DNA of 64,000 nt from Planktosalinus sp963975935 (GCA_963975935.1 CAXBIQ010000006.1:124001-188000), one strand, 5' to 3'. Positions 1-8,888 are shown, numbered from the stretch's first letter. A program made the numbers and translations. Notes: a model not told the origin generated them from the sequence alone.

Positions 1-161
1 AAGGTTTCTTTTTTTTATTGGGAATATCCTAAAAAAGAATATGTTAGCCTTATGTGAATAAAGCAAAAGAATATCTGTATAACGTCAGGGGTATTAAAAA
101 TAAAGGAACAAATTTGTAAAAATTATAAATATTAAGGAAGAATACCCTAAAAAGAAACTAT

Positions 162-296
162 ATGAAAAACAAACAATTTGCACGGATTGGTAAAATTACA
201 CCCCGTGCACTGTATAAAGAAACTTCAGGAGTTAGGAATTCTGTGAAGAATAAAGCATCCCGTTCTGAAGACCCGGCACATCCCCATATAAAGTAA
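162..296 (+). CDS. Small basic hypothetical protein (44 aa)
   Basis: An ATG-started frame of 44 codons ends in TAA. It has a purine-rich stretch upstream (AAGGAAG at 135-141, AAAAAGAAA at 150-158). The product is rich in Lys and Arg, has no membrane segment or signal peptide, and ends in an SEDPAHPHIK tail. I do not recognise a family. The next small gene follows on the same strand after 37 bases, so the two may be co-transcribed. The frame is short enough to be chance, so this is a tentative call. Confidence 0.4.
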   Translation: MKNKQFARIGKITPRALYKETSGVRNSVKNKASRSEDPAHPHIK

Positions 297-333
297 AGAA
301 TAATAATTGACGTTAAATCAAAATTTAAAGAGA

Positions 334-495
334 ATGAACAAACTTTTTATATTTCTGACATTCGCCTGTATCGCTCTTTGGATAATAGGTCTTCTATTTT
401 TGGATATAGGTTTTGAAATACACCTTTTACTTGTGATGGCTGGAATGTGTTTTTCTTTAAAATTGTTGCGGGATGAACTTACCAGACAAAAATAA
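334..495 (+). CDS. Small two-helix membrane protein, lmo0937/DUF5670-like
   Basis: A 53-residue protein with two hydrophobic segments (about residues 4-19 and 24-43), joined by a short turn and followed by a charged tail. The W-x-x-G turn and the IHLLLV stretch resemble the lmo0937 family (DUF5670), whose function is unknown. I chose the ATG at 334. A TTG at 307 is in frame but adds a charged N-terminal extension not expected in this family. A strong rightward terminator follows at 554. Confidence 0.6.
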   Translation: MNKLFIFLTFACIALWIIGLLFLDIGFEIHLLLVMAGMCFSLKLLRDELTRQK

Positions 496-553
496 ATTAG
501 CCTAACAATTTAAATATCCTAAGAAGACAAGATAATGTGTGAGGTTGAAATGG

Positions 554-577
554 CCCGGTCGAGAGACCGGGTTATTT
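554..577 (+). terminator. Rho-independent terminator
   Basis: A 7-bp perfect stem (CCCGGTC / GACCGGG) with a GAGA tetraloop is followed by TTATTTTTTT. It reads rightward and closes the small membrane-protein gene. It lies just before the stop of the convergent AraC-type gene. Confidence 0.85.
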
Positions 578-579
578 TT

Positions 580-1617
580 TTAATCCTTGGTGTCTTTTAT
601 ATTTCTTTTATTATTCTGCTGGAATTCTGAGGGTGAAATATTATATTTTTCCTTGAATATTTTAGAGAAATAACTTTTACTGGAAAGGCCTACCTTCTGA
701 ACAATTTCAGAAATGTTATAATCTGAGTTAGACAATAGCTCTTTTGCCACTTCCAGCCTTATAACCTGAATGTAACCATTCACGGTGTTGTGGTAAAAAT
801 ATTTAAAACCTTCCTGTAGTTTATTAGTATTCAATCCCACCCTCCGCGATAAACTGTCTATATTGTCCAGTTCTGCAATCTCTTCATTAATAATCCTGGA
901 CGCTTTTTGAACCAATTCAATTTCTGCACGTCTCAATAAAGAGCGTTTTCCGGTTTCTTGCAAATCGTCCTGATACATTAAAATTTGTTCTGATAGAATA
1001 TTATATGCTTTCCCTTCAAGATAGAGCCTTCTTATAAGGTCAATATTTTCAAACTCCTGTATCCGGTTAAAAGTCTCTGCCAGACGCAAACTGTAATATC
1101 CCTGATAATAAAATTTTCTTTTGGCTATTTTATCCAAAAACAACTCTTTTAAATCAGAATTCAGATTTTTAAGTTCGCAATCCATCTTTTTATGAAAACC
1201 TTCCCGGTCAATTTCAAGACTGTTTATACGTGTTTTTGTATCTGCTAAGAAGTGCAAGATATGTCCGTTGTGATTTTCACTTCCCAAAATATTACATTGA
1301 TATTGCTCCAATTCGTGCCACTCATCATCGTTTTCAAAAGAGTGCTTTACAAAGCCTTCTATACAGTATATAAACTTTAAGGGATGTACCTTGTTTACAA
1401 TAAATTGTATTTCAATATCATCGTGAAACATACAATCATATTGGATGATACCCAGACCTCCGTCAAAATTTATCCCTTTAATGGTGCCTTTTCCCCATTT
1501 TTTAGGTATTCTAATCCAATATTCCCCACAACTGGATCTAACAGCGCAATTAAAAGCTTCAGCCATATCTTGTATCACCAGATTGAAGGGTAATGACTTT
1601 ACTTGAATCGTTTTCAA
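580..1617 (-). CDS. AraC-family transcriptional regulator
   Basis: A 345-residue protein with a C-terminal AraC/XylS DNA-binding domain of two helix-turn-helix units at about residues 236-336. It includes the family pattern NISEIVQKVG-x-SSKSYFSKIFKEKYNISPSEF. The N-terminal 200 residues are an unassigned sensing domain, so the ligand is unknown. The start is TTG at 1617, since no ATG lies upstream in frame. An internal ATG at residue 18 is the alternative. It stands alone between convergent and divergent neighbours, so its target cannot be inferred from context. Confidence 0.85.
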   Translation of the reverse strand: MKTIQVKSLPFNLVIQDMAEAFNCAVRSSCGEYWIRIPKKWGKGTIKGINFDGGLGIIQYDCMFHDDIEIQFIVNKVHPLKFIYCIEGFVKHSFENDDEWHELEQYQCNILGSENHNGHILHFLADTKTRINSLEIDREGFHKKMDCELKNLNSDLKELFLDKIAKRKFYYQGYYSLRLAETFNRIQEFENIDLIRRLYLEGKAYNILSEQILMYQDDLQETGKRSLLRRAEIELVQKASRIINEEIAELDNIDSLSRRVGLNTNKLQEGFKYFYHNTVNGYIQVIRLEVAKELLSNSDYNISEIVQKVGLSSKSYFSKIFKEKYNISPSEFQQNNKRNIKDTKD

Positions 1618-1797
1618 TATAAAAAGTATTAATGTTGAGGTTATAGGAGGTAAATATAATTATAAAAAAAGAATTTGTTTTCAAGAAATATTTCACTTTA
1701 GAGATTTTTTACAATGAGCTGCACCTTCTGGTTATTATTTTTAAAAAATTATTGTAAGCTTTCGGAAAATGTACTTTCTTCGTAAAAAATAGTAGAA

Positions 1798-2334
1798 ATG
1801 AACAGAATTTTAGGCATTGGGTCAAGAATTGATCACCCCATTCACGGCAAGGGTGTCGTCACAAATGTTACATCAAAAATGTATTGGGTAACCTTTATCG
1901 AGAAAGGACTGGAAACGATACCCGTTGATGATGATTTTGAAACAATAGAAGTTGTGGAAGACGAAGTGGATACCGTAAGCTTTTCTGAGGTAGAAGAGTC
2001 CCTTAGAGACATCTTAAAGAGGTGGAGCGATATTACAGAAGTGGTTCCCATTGCCGATAAATGGCGTGGCGGTACCATCATTCTCCAGCCCAAAGACAAA
2101 ACCTTATCCTCAAAAGAAGTACCTATCGATACGTTCTTCAATAAAATTGTTATGTTGCGCGACCGCTTACGCGTAATGGAACAAAAAATCAACGCATCAA
2201 AAGATCTGGATGCTGACCTTAAAATAGACCTGCAGCAATATATCACCCGTTGCTACGGAAGTTTGACAACATTCAACATCTTATTTAAGAACAACTCACA
2301 GAACTTTGTAGGCGATTCTTCTAAAAAGGAATAG
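1798..2334 (+). CDS. Conserved hypothetical protein with a small N-terminal beta-rich domain
   Basis: A 178-residue soluble protein. Residues 5-50 (GIGSRIDHPIHGKGVVTNV, then WVTFIEKGLETIPVDDDFE) have the short beta-strand look of a CarD/KOW/Tudor-like fold. The rest is helical and charged. It contains an R-D-R-L-R-V-MEQKI stretch that may form a coiled coil. I recognise the general type from Bacteroidota genomes but know no function. The MtfA-like gene follows 44 bp downstream on the same strand, suggesting a two-gene unit. Confidence 0.6.
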   Translation: MNRILGIGSRIDHPIHGKGVVTNVTSKMYWVTFIEKGLETIPVDDDFETIEVVEDEVDTVSFSEVEESLRDILKRWSDITEVVPIADKWRGGTIILQPKDKTLSSKEVPIDTFFNKIVMLRDRLRVMEQKINASKDLDADLKIDLQQYITRCYGSLTTFNILFKNNSQNFVGDSSKKE

Positions 2335-2378
2335 ATACGAAAGCGAGTTAAAAAACGTTATTGCTTAAAACCTATTCA

Positions 2379-3233
2379 ATGGATTTCCATCCATTATTTG
2401 TGCAATTTATTGACCCCGAAAACAATCATAACTGGCTTGCACCTTATGCCTATGGTATTGTCTTTCTGGGAATATTCTTATTCCTTTTCAGGATTTTTGA
2501 GCTTAATTATACTTTGTATTTTGATAAGCCTTTGTTGCGGCATTATTTTGTTTACAGAAAATTGAACCCAACACAAAAAAGCATTTTACGCTCTCAATTC
2601 TCATTTTATAACAAGCTATCCATAAAGCACAAACGACAATTTGAACATCGTGTGGCCACATTTACCCAAACCAAAGAATTTGTTGGCAGGGATGGTTTGC
2701 AAATAAATGATTCTCAAAGGACGCTTATTGCAGCGGTGGGGTGTATGTTGAGTTTTGGCAGGAAAAACTATAACTATCGATTAATTGAAGCCATACTGAT
2801 TTATCCTGATGAGTTTTACAGTAAAGAAAATGATGCCTACCACAAGGGTGAGTTTAACCCGAAACATAAAGTTTTAGCCCTATCATGGAAAGATTTTGAA
2901 AGAGGTTATGAAATTACAAATGATAACCTCAATTTGGGTATACACGAATTCATGCATGCCATGCAACTCGAGGCAATGACGGGGAAAGACCCTGATTCTG
3001 CAAGGTTTATGAAACACTTTAAAAATATTTTAAAGCGTCTGACAAACCAGGAACTAAGGGATAAACTTGACGACACGAGGTTTTTCAGAACCTATGCTTT
3101 TACAAACCAATATGAATTTATGGCCGTCTTGGCTGAATACTTTTTTGAATCCCCATCTGAACTAAAACAGCATTTTCCTGAACTCTATGAATACAAAAGA
3201 AAGATGTTGAATTTTAATTTTGCGGGCTATTAG
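2379..3233 (+). CDS. MtfA-like zinc peptidase (M90 family)
   Basis: A 284-residue protein with one N-terminal membrane helix (about residues 22-40) and a zinc-peptidase core. HEFMH at residues 189-193 fits the HExxH zinc motif, and it is followed by a helical region containing NQYEFMAVLAEYFFESP, where the third ligand of M90 enzymes is expected. MtfA in E. coli binds Mlc and has peptidase activity. The membrane anchor here differs from soluble MtfA. I chose ATG 2379 over the TTG at 2361. The 3' end overlaps the convergent permease gene by 20 bases. Confidence 0.8.
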   Translation: MDFHPLFVQFIDPENNHNWLAPYAYGIVFLGIFLFLFRIFELNYTLYFDKPLLRHYFVYRKLNPTQKSILRSQFSFYNKLSIKHKRQFEHRVATFTQTKEFVGRDGLQINDSQRTLIAAVGCMLSFGRKNYNYRLIEAILIYPDEFYSKENDAYHKGEFNPKHKVLALSWKDFERGYEITNDNLNLGIHEFMHAMQLEAMTGKDPDSARFMKHFKNILKRLTNQELRDKLDDTRFFRTYAFTNQYEFMAVLAEYFFESPSELKQHFPELYEYKRKMLNFNFAGY

Positions 3234-4485
3234 TTTTTAAAAAGCGGTGCAACAGCCACCGAAAAATCCAACCTAATAGTAATAATACTATACCTGAAAT
3301 CACTACATTTTTATTGAGGGAAACTGCCATTGCCAAACACCCTGTCAACCCCAATATCGGAACCCATTCAGGATACAAACGGTCTGCTTTGGATTGCTTA
3401 AGTGCAGCGATGTTTGTTATGCTGTAATATAATAATATGGTAAATGCAGCAGCTGCAAGCACAAAAATAAAGGTTCCAAAAAGGGTCAAGAGTGCAATAA
3501 CAGTTGCCGTAAAAAGAATAGCAATGACGGGTACTTTTCTTTTTTCATTCACTTTTTGAAACACAGGAAAGAAATCACTGTTACGCCCCATAGCAAAAAA
3601 CATACGACTGATTCCCAGTATCTGGCTTAGCAATACCCCAAGCATTGCCGTGCAGGCACCCAGGGCAACCACAGTTTTGATTAATGGTGTGTTAAGACTA
3701 TTGGAAACAAGTTGTAAGGGTGCGGTGGTCTGTGCCATCGCTTCATAACCCATAACCCCAATAGCTGTTACGGACACCAATCCATATAAAATAATGGCGG
3801 AAACAATGGTAATGATAATTGCTTTTGGGATGGTTTTTTTGGGGTTTTGAACTTCTTCAGCTAAGGTGGCAATGCGTGCATAGCCGGTAAACGCAAAAAA
3901 CAAGAGGGCGGCACTCTCAGCGATTCCCTGAACGCCAAAAGGGGCAAACGGTTTAAAGTTGGTTTGTTTTATTTCAGGGAAACCGCTGATAACAAAATAA
4001 AGCAATGCAAGTATAGTAAACCCGACAATAAAAAGATTTAGCGTTCCTGCTTTTTTAATTCCCAGTAAATTGGCAATGGTTAACAATACAATTGCTGCAA
4101 TTGCAAGCGCGAGAGGTGATCCAAGACCTGTGAGTTGGTAAAAATAACTACCAAAGCCGATAGCCACCACACTACCTGCAGAAAGTTTACTAATAAGAAA
4201 CATCCACCCTGCAGAAAAGCCCCAAAGGGGACTTAATAAGCGGTTGCCATAGTCATAGGTTCCGCCTGCAAAAGGATATTGTGCAGCGAGTTGCGCCGAA
4301 CTCAACGCATTGCAGGTAGCTATACACCCGGCCACAAAAAGCCCGATTAGAAATGCAGGTCCTGAAACCCCTGCTGCCACACCGGTAACTACAAAAATAC
4401 CGGCCCCAATGATGGCTCCCAAACCTACACCCACAGCATCTTTTAACCCCAAGCTGCGCTCTAACAAATTATTGTATTTCTTCAT
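3214..4485 (-). CDS. APC-superfamily amino acid permease
   Basis: A 423-residue integral membrane protein with about 12 hydrophobic segments. The first helix carries GLGAIIGAGIFVVTG, the unwound glycine-rich substrate-binding motif of amino acid/polyamine/organocation transporters. The conserved FFAFTGYARIATLAEEVQNP segment lies in the middle. The substrate cannot be told from sequence. It is a single-gene unit, convergent with the MtfA-like gene. Confidence 0.9.
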   Translation of the reverse strand: MKKYNNLLERSLGLKDAVGVGLGAIIGAGIFVVTGVAAGVSGPAFLIGLFVAGCIATCNALSSAQLAAQYPFAGGTYDYGNRLLSPLWGFSAGWMFLISKLSAGSVVAIGFGSYFYQLTGLGSPLALAIAAIVLLTIANLLGIKKAGTLNLFIVGFTILALLYFVISGFPEIKQTNFKPFAPFGVQGIAESAALLFFAFTGYARIATLAEEVQNPKKTIPKAIIITIVSAIILYGLVSVTAIGVMGYEAMAQTTAPLQLVSNSLNTPLIKTVVALGACTAMLGVLLSQILGISRMFFAMGRNSDFFPVFQKVNEKRKVPVIAILFTATVIALLTLFGTFIFVLAAAAFTILLYYSITNIAALKQSKADRLYPEWVPILGLTGCLAMAVSLNKNVVISGIVLLLLGWIFRWLLHRFLKTNSPQN

Positions 4486-4640
4486 TCCTTCTGCTTCAAG
4501 GCAAGTTTACAAAAAATTAATGAAAGAAATGTTTGTAAACCATTAAGACGTCGCTGACGATGACCAGGGATTCAATAGAAAATACTGTTTTTTTTATAAA
4601 TTTTCGGGATATTGTTTTTTAAGATAAACTAAAGAGCTAT

Positions 4641-5795
4641 TTAACTATACCTAAGAAGTGCATTCATTTTTCCGTCTTTTTCAGGCATAGATTCAGCTTC
4701 AATTAAGTAAACAGAGCCTTTGTTTTCTAAAACCTTGATTGCGGCAAGGTTCATTAAGGATGTGTTTTCAGATGTTTGTTCATCCTGTATATTTACTTTC
4801 ATATTTTCTTCATCATATGTTCCCCAAATTTCTTCCCGGTTTTCTAGAAACAAGGTGTCAATTTTGCCCTGAAAAGCAGCAGGAATAATATCGTGAACCG
4901 CAGCACTTTTTTCACTTAAAGGTGTGTCATCATATTTCTTTAATTTTTTCTTTTCTTCCTCATTTAAATAAGGTTCTACGGTTTCTACTGCTCTTTGATG
5001 GAGGCCCAGGAGATCAACATCATTTGGGTTTCCGTGGATAGGAGTATCAAAGAGGTTGTTGTAGGTATTGGCTTCTTTATAAATAGGGAACATATAGTCC
5101 TGACAAAAAATAACCAAAGGAGCTTTTTCTTTATTTAAAAGCTTGTCAAGACCATCATCAATAGCTTTATAAAATCTGAATATTTCGTCTTTATGGTCAC
5201 TTCCTCCGGCACCATGACCGTGAAAAATGGCTTGACCTCCGCCTTCCTGCTGACTCCTCCATTGAAGATGTTTTTCTTCATAATCATAACCCACCCGATC
5301 TCTTAGGTTTGAAGGCGTTATTTCGTCAATTTCAATTTCTCCAATGCTGTACCGTGTAGCTTCATAAAATTTAACTTCTTTGAGCTGCAGGGAAAGAATG
5401 TAGAATTTTCCATCACCTGAAAGAACAGGGGCAAGGGGTTTCAGGTAAAATTCTTTAGAAATATAGATGTTCTCTTCAAAATTAATTGGTAAGGTATAAT
5501 TTTCAAAAAAGTCTTTAGATGCAAAAATAGCGAGACCATCAGATTGATGTCTCCAGAAATCACTGTCACCGAGTAATTTTTGAATATTTGTTTCAATATT
5601 TTTGATAACTGTGTCATTTACTCCCTTATTTTCGAGGGTTCTTTTGCATTCATTCCATTTTGACTTTAATTGCGTACTGTCTTGCTTTTCCAAAACTTCT
5701 TTTCCTGACCTGGAGGTTGTAATAAATATTGAAACACAAACATCATTGTTGTATTCTGTTAGCTTTCTTAATTCTTTTGGGCTTATTAAATCCAT
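4641..5795 (-). CDS. baeRF-family protein (bacterial archaeo-eukaryotic release factor-like)
   Basis: A 384-residue soluble protein. An N-terminal alpha/beta region starts with a VSIFITTSRSGKE strand-loop. The segment EGGGQAIFHGHGAGGSDHKDEI (written in two parts: EGGGQAIF and HGHGAGGSDHKDEI) spans residues 184-205, and the C-terminal domain is alpha/beta. This layout matches the baeRF families (baeRF3-like), bacterial relatives of eRF1 and pelota thought to act on ribosomes. A GGQ triplet sits at residues 186-188, as discussed in the findings. The gene is isolated, with over 150 bp on each side. Function is inferred from the family only. Confidence 0.7.
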   Translation of the reverse strand: MDLISPKELRKLTEYNNDVCVSIFITTSRSGKEVLEKQDSTQLKSKWNECKRTLENKGVNDTVIKNIETNIQKLLGDSDFWRHQSDGLAIFASKDFFENYTLPINFEENIYISKEFYLKPLAPVLSGDGKFYILSLQLKEVKFYEATRYSIGEIEIDEITPSNLRDRVGYDYEEKHLQWRSQQEGGGQAIFHGHGAGGSDHKDEIFRFYKAIDDGLDKLLNKEKAPLVIFCQDYMFPIYKEANTYNNLFDTPIHGNPNDVDLLGLHQRAVETVEPYLNEEEKKKLKKYDDTPLSEKSAAVHDIIPAAFQGKIDTLFLENREEIWGTYDEENMKVNIQDEQTSENTSLMNLAAIKVLENKGSVYLIEAESMPEKDGKMNALLRYS

Positions 5796-6019
5796 TTTTT
5801 TGCTTATTTAGGTTAGTTCTTCTAAGATACTTGTATTTCCTAAAATATCAAATACCAAGAGAGTACCTTCCTGCTAAACATTTCTTAATTGTGTATTAAT
5901 TTTTTATAAAATAGCAATTGAATTTGTTTTGAAAACGCCGGGAAATGATATTTAGGAGAATTTGAGAAGTAAAAAAAAACAAAAGCTGTGTAGTTTTTTT
6001 GATAAAGAAATTCTTGTTT

Positions 6020-7012
6020 TTACCCTTGTTCTGAGTATTGATTTTTTGAGGTGATGTGTTTTACAATTTGTTTTGCGTGGATTACTGAATTTTCAATAAA
6101 CCATAAATGGGTGTCCATTCCGCCGCAAATGACACCCGCGAGGTAAAGACCCTTGATATTGGTTTCCATACTTTTTTCATCATATGTGGGATATGATTTT
6201 CCATCGCTTGACAGCTTTATGCCCAAACCTTCAAGAAACTTGAAATTTGGACGGTAGCCTGTTAAAGCAATGACATAATCGTTGGGAAGGGACACTTTGC
6301 CTTTAGGGGTTCGGATGACAACTTCATTTTCTTTAATTTCATCAAGCTCAGATTTAAAGTAGGCTCTGATATTCCCTTCTTTGATGCGGTTTTCAATATC
6401 GGGTTTTACCCAGTATTTCACACGTTCACCAATGGCTTTTCCCCTAACAACCATTGTTACATCCCCACCTTTTCGCCAGATTTCTAGTGCAGCATCAACG
6501 GCAGAATTACTGGCACCCACCACAACCACTTTTTGCATGGTGTAATAGTGTGCTTCTTTATAATAATGGGTTACCTTTTTTAAATCTTCACCTGGGACAT
6601 TCAGTTTATTGGGGATGTCATAAAACCCCGTGGCAACAATCAGGTTTTTAGAAAAATATGTGGTTTTTTCAGAGGTAATTTTGAAAAGTTGATTTTCTTT
6701 TTCAGAGGAAATAACCTTTTCAAAAAGATTGATATTCAAATCATTATTGGTTGCGACACGCCGGTAATACTCCAGGGCTTCAATGCGTTTGGGCTTGGGG
6801 TTGATACTCATAAAAGGAATGTCGTCTATTTCCAGTTTTTCAGAAGTGGAAAAGAATGTCATATCCAGCGGGTAATTATAGAGTGAGTTAACCAATGTTC
6901 CTTTTTCAAGAACCATATAGCTGAGCTTTTTTTTCTTACATTCCAATGCACATGCAATCCCGATGGGACCACCCCCAATAATGACTACATCATAATTCCC
7001 ATCACTACCCAT
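6020..7012 (-). CDS. ypdA: YpdA-family FAD/NADPH oxidoreductase (putative bacillithiol disulfide reductase)
   Basis: A 330-residue flavoprotein with an N-terminal FAD-binding GGGPIG at residues 13-18. The second dinucleotide site has VVVGASNSAVDAAL, and a late GLYLAGVICGG segment contacts the flavin. There is no CxxC redox pair, which separates it from thioredoxin reductase and fits YpdA, proposed to reduce bacillithiol disulfide. Bacteroidota commonly make bacillithiol, but no bsh gene lies in the window. Its start overlaps the rpe stop by 8 bases, so the two are translationally coupled. Confidence 0.85.
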   Translation of the reverse strand: MGSDGNYDVVIIGGGPIGIACALECKKKKLSYMVLEKGTLVNSLYNYPLDMTFFSTSEKLEIDDIPFMSINPKPKRIEALEYYRRVATNNDLNINLFEKVISSEKENQLFKITSEKTTYFSKNLIVATGFYDIPNKLNVPGEDLKKVTHYYKEAHYYTMQKVVVVGASNSAVDAALEIWRKGGDVTMVVRGKAIGERVKYWVKPDIENRIKEGNIRAYFKSELDEIKENEVVIRTPKGKVSLPNDYVIALTGYRPNFKFLEGLGIKLSSDGKSYPTYDEKSMETNIKGLYLAGVICGGMDTHLWFIENSVIHAKQIVKHITSKNQYSEQG

Positions 7013-7664
7013 TCACCTGTGAGTTTAGGGATTTTATGGTGTCTAAAGGGTTTTCAGACTTAAATACAAAACTACCTGCTACGAGTACATTTGCACCCGC
7101 TTCGACAAGTTGGGAAGCATTTTTATTTGTCACACCACCGTCAATTTCAATTTTTGTGGAAGCGTCGTTTCTTGTGATGATTTCCTTGAGTTGTTCTACT
7201 TTTTTATAGGTATTTTCTATAAAGCTCTGCCCCCCAAAACCGGGATTTACACTCATCAGACAAACTAGGTCAATGTCCTTTATAGTGTCTTCAAGTAAAG
7301 AAACATTGGTATGGGGATTAAGTGCCACGCCGGCCTGCATGCCTTCGGCTTTAATGGCCTGCAGTGTTCTGTGAAGGTGTGTACATGCTTCATAATGTAC
7401 GGTGAGTATGTTTGCGCCTAAATCTGCAAATGTTTTGATGTAGCGGTCAGGGTCAACAATCATTAAGTGTACATCGATGGTTTTTTTTGCGTGTTTGGTT
7501 ATGGCCTGAAGCACGGGCATTCCAAATGAAATATTAGGCACAAAAACACCGTCCATAATGTCAATGTGAAACCAGTGTGCTTCACTTTGATTGACCATTT
7601 CGATATCGCGTTGCAGGTTGGCAAAATCTGCTGCAAGGATGGAAGGGGCTATTTTGATGCTCAT
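7005..7664 (-). CDS. rpe: Ribulose-phosphate 3-epimerase
   Basis: A 219-residue TIM-barrel enzyme of the usual length. It interconverts ribulose 5-phosphate and xylulose 5-phosphate in the pentose phosphate pathway. Visible signatures are the N-terminal APSILAADFANL, the metal-site HIDIMDGVFVPNISFG, VHLMI, MSVNPGFGGQSF and EIDGGV. The start ATG lies 17 bases from a TATCTTTG promoter core at 7681-7688 on the same strand. It forms an overlapping pair with the downstream ypdA. Confidence 0.96.
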   Translation of the reverse strand: MSIKIAPSILAADFANLQRDIEMVNQSEAHWFHIDIMDGVFVPNISFGMPVLQAITKHAKKTIDVHLMIVDPDRYIKTFADLGANILTVHYEACTHLHRTLQAIKAEGMQAGVALNPHTNVSLLEDTIKDIDLVCLMSVNPGFGGQSFIENTYKKVEQLKEIITRNDASTKIEIDGGVTNKNASQLVEAGANVLVAGSFVFKSENPLDTIKSLNSQVNG

Positions 7665-7680
7665 AATATGATTGTTTTTG

Positions 7681-7688
7681 CAAAGATA
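7681..7688 (-). promoter_or_regulatory. Promoter -7 element for rpe-ypdA
   Basis: Read leftward the bases are TATCTTTG, an exact match to the Bacteroidota TAnnTTTG core, ending 16 bases before the rpe ATG. No clear -33 TTG was found. Confidence 0.55.
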
Positions 7689-7896
7689 TTAAAGTAATGT
7701 GGAAGTGTACTTGTTGTTGTCTATTTTAAAATATATTAGCCAAAACTAAATATGTTATCAACGTCTATCTGCGCCTTCTGTGTTATCTTCGGGAGAAAAA
7801 TAATCGCTTAGTTGCCCGCTGCGTGGCAAGAGATTAACTTGTCTTTGGGTTATGAATGGGGAGAATAATTAAAACTTTGGAATATTGATTGACGAG

Positions 7897-7936
7897 ATTT
7901 CCGCCCCTGCCTGCCGGCAGGCAGGTTCGCGGAAAT
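7897..7936. repeat. GC-rich palindromic repeat (REP-like)
   Basis: A perfect 20-bp palindrome, CCTGCC TGCC GGCA GGCAGG, lies at 7906-7925. It is bracketed by a second inverted pair, ATTTCCGC (7897-7904) and GCGGAAAT (7929-7936). The GC content stands out from the AT-rich surroundings. It looks like a dispersed short palindrome rather than part of the sigA terminator, which is a separate hairpin next to it. Confidence 0.7.
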
Positions 7937-7940
7937 GAAA

Positions 7941-7965
7941 AATCCCCGGTAATCAGCCGGGGATT
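7941..7965 (-). terminator. sigA terminator
   Basis: A 9-bp perfect stem (AATCCCCGG / CCGGGGATT) is followed, reading leftward, by TTTCATTT. It sits 60 bp past the sigA stop. Confidence 0.75.
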
Positions 7966-8024
7966 CATTCATCAATCAAAAAACGAACAGTTAGTGATAA
8001 CTGTTAGTTGCCGTAATATAGGAA

Positions 8025-8888
8025 TTATCCTAGATATGTTTTTAATATTTTACTTCTTGAGGTGTGTTTTAACCTTCTGATGGCTTTTTCTTTGATTTGT
8101 CTCACACGCTCGCGTGTTAAATCAAACGTCTCGCCAATTTCTTCCAGCGTCATGGGATGTTGATCACCAAGACCAAAATACAAACGAATAACATCTGCTT
8201 CACGCGGGGTTAAGGTTTCCAAAGCTCTTTCGATTTCAGTTCGCAATGACTCATGTAAAAGTGAGCGATCTGGATTTGGGGATTCCCCACTTCGTAGAAC
8301 GTCATACAAGTTTGAATCTTCACCTTCAACAAGGGGTGCATCCATCGATACGTGACGGCCGGAGTTTTTCATCGACTCTTTTACGTCATTAATGGTCATA
8401 TCGAGCTCTTTTGCGATTTCTTCAGCAGAAGGCGGACGCTCGTGGGCTTGCTCCAAAAAGGCAAACGTTTTGTTTATTTTATTGATCGACCCAATCTTGT
8501 TCAATGGTAAACGCACAATTCTTGATTGTTCAGCCAAAGCCTGAAGAATGGATTGTCTGATCCACCAAACAGCATAAGAAATGAATTTAAAACCACGGGT
8601 TTCGTCAAAACGTTGTGCAGCTTTGATAAGCCCCAGGTTTCCTTCGTTAATTAAATCAGGAAGGGTTAAACCCTGGTTTTGATATTGTTTTGCAACAGAT
8701 ACCACAAAACGCAAGTTAGCTTTGGTTAATTTTTCCAATGCCCTTTGGTCGCCTTTTTTGATTCTCTGTGCTAATTCAACTTCTTCGTCTGCGGTAATTA
8801 AGTCAACTTTTCCTATTTCTTGTAGATACTTGTCGAGGGAAGCAGTTTCTCTGTTGGTAACCTGCTTGGTAATTTTGAGTTGTCTCAT
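8025..8888 (-). CDS. sigA: RNA polymerase housekeeping sigma factor (short Bacteroidota RpoD/SigA)
   Basis: A 287-residue sigma-70 protein without the long region 1.1 of proteobacterial RpoD. This is the form usual in Bacteroidota. Region 1.2 (SLDKYLQEIGKVDLITADEEVELAQ), region 2 (NLRFVVSVAKQY, LPDLINEGNLGLIKAAQRFD, KFISYAVWWIRQSI), region 3 and region 4 (TLEEIGETFDLTRERVRQIKEKAIRRL) are all present. It directs transcription from TAnnTTTG promoters such as those listed here. About 220 bp of leader or promoter DNA precede it. Confidence 0.96.
   Translation of the reverse strand: MRQLKITKQVTNRETASLDKYLQEIGKVDLITADEEVELAQRIKKGDQRALEKLTKANLRFVVSVAKQYQNQGLTLPDLINEGNLGLIKAAQRFDETRGFKFISYAVWWIRQSILQALAEQSRIVRLPLNKIGSINKINKTFAFLEQAHERPPSAEEIAKELDMTINDVKESMKNSGRHVSMDAPLVEGEDSNLYDVLRSGESPNPDRSLLHESLRTEIERALETLTPREADVIRLYFGLGDQHPMTLEEIGETFDLTRERVRQIKEKAIRRLKHTSRSKILKTYLG

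Larger units (their letters stand above)
7665..8024. other. 360-bp gap between rpe and sigA
   Basis: This stretch holds the rpe promoter, a GC-rich palindromic repeat (7897-7936) and the sigA terminator (7941-7965). I found no convincing gene: the only open frame runs through the palindrome and lacks coding character. Confidence 0.7.

Noticed and set aside
7889..8080. A 63-codon frame through the palindromic repeat and the sigA terminator
   Set aside because: It is made of the palindrome, the terminator stem and antisense sigA sequence. It is not a gene.
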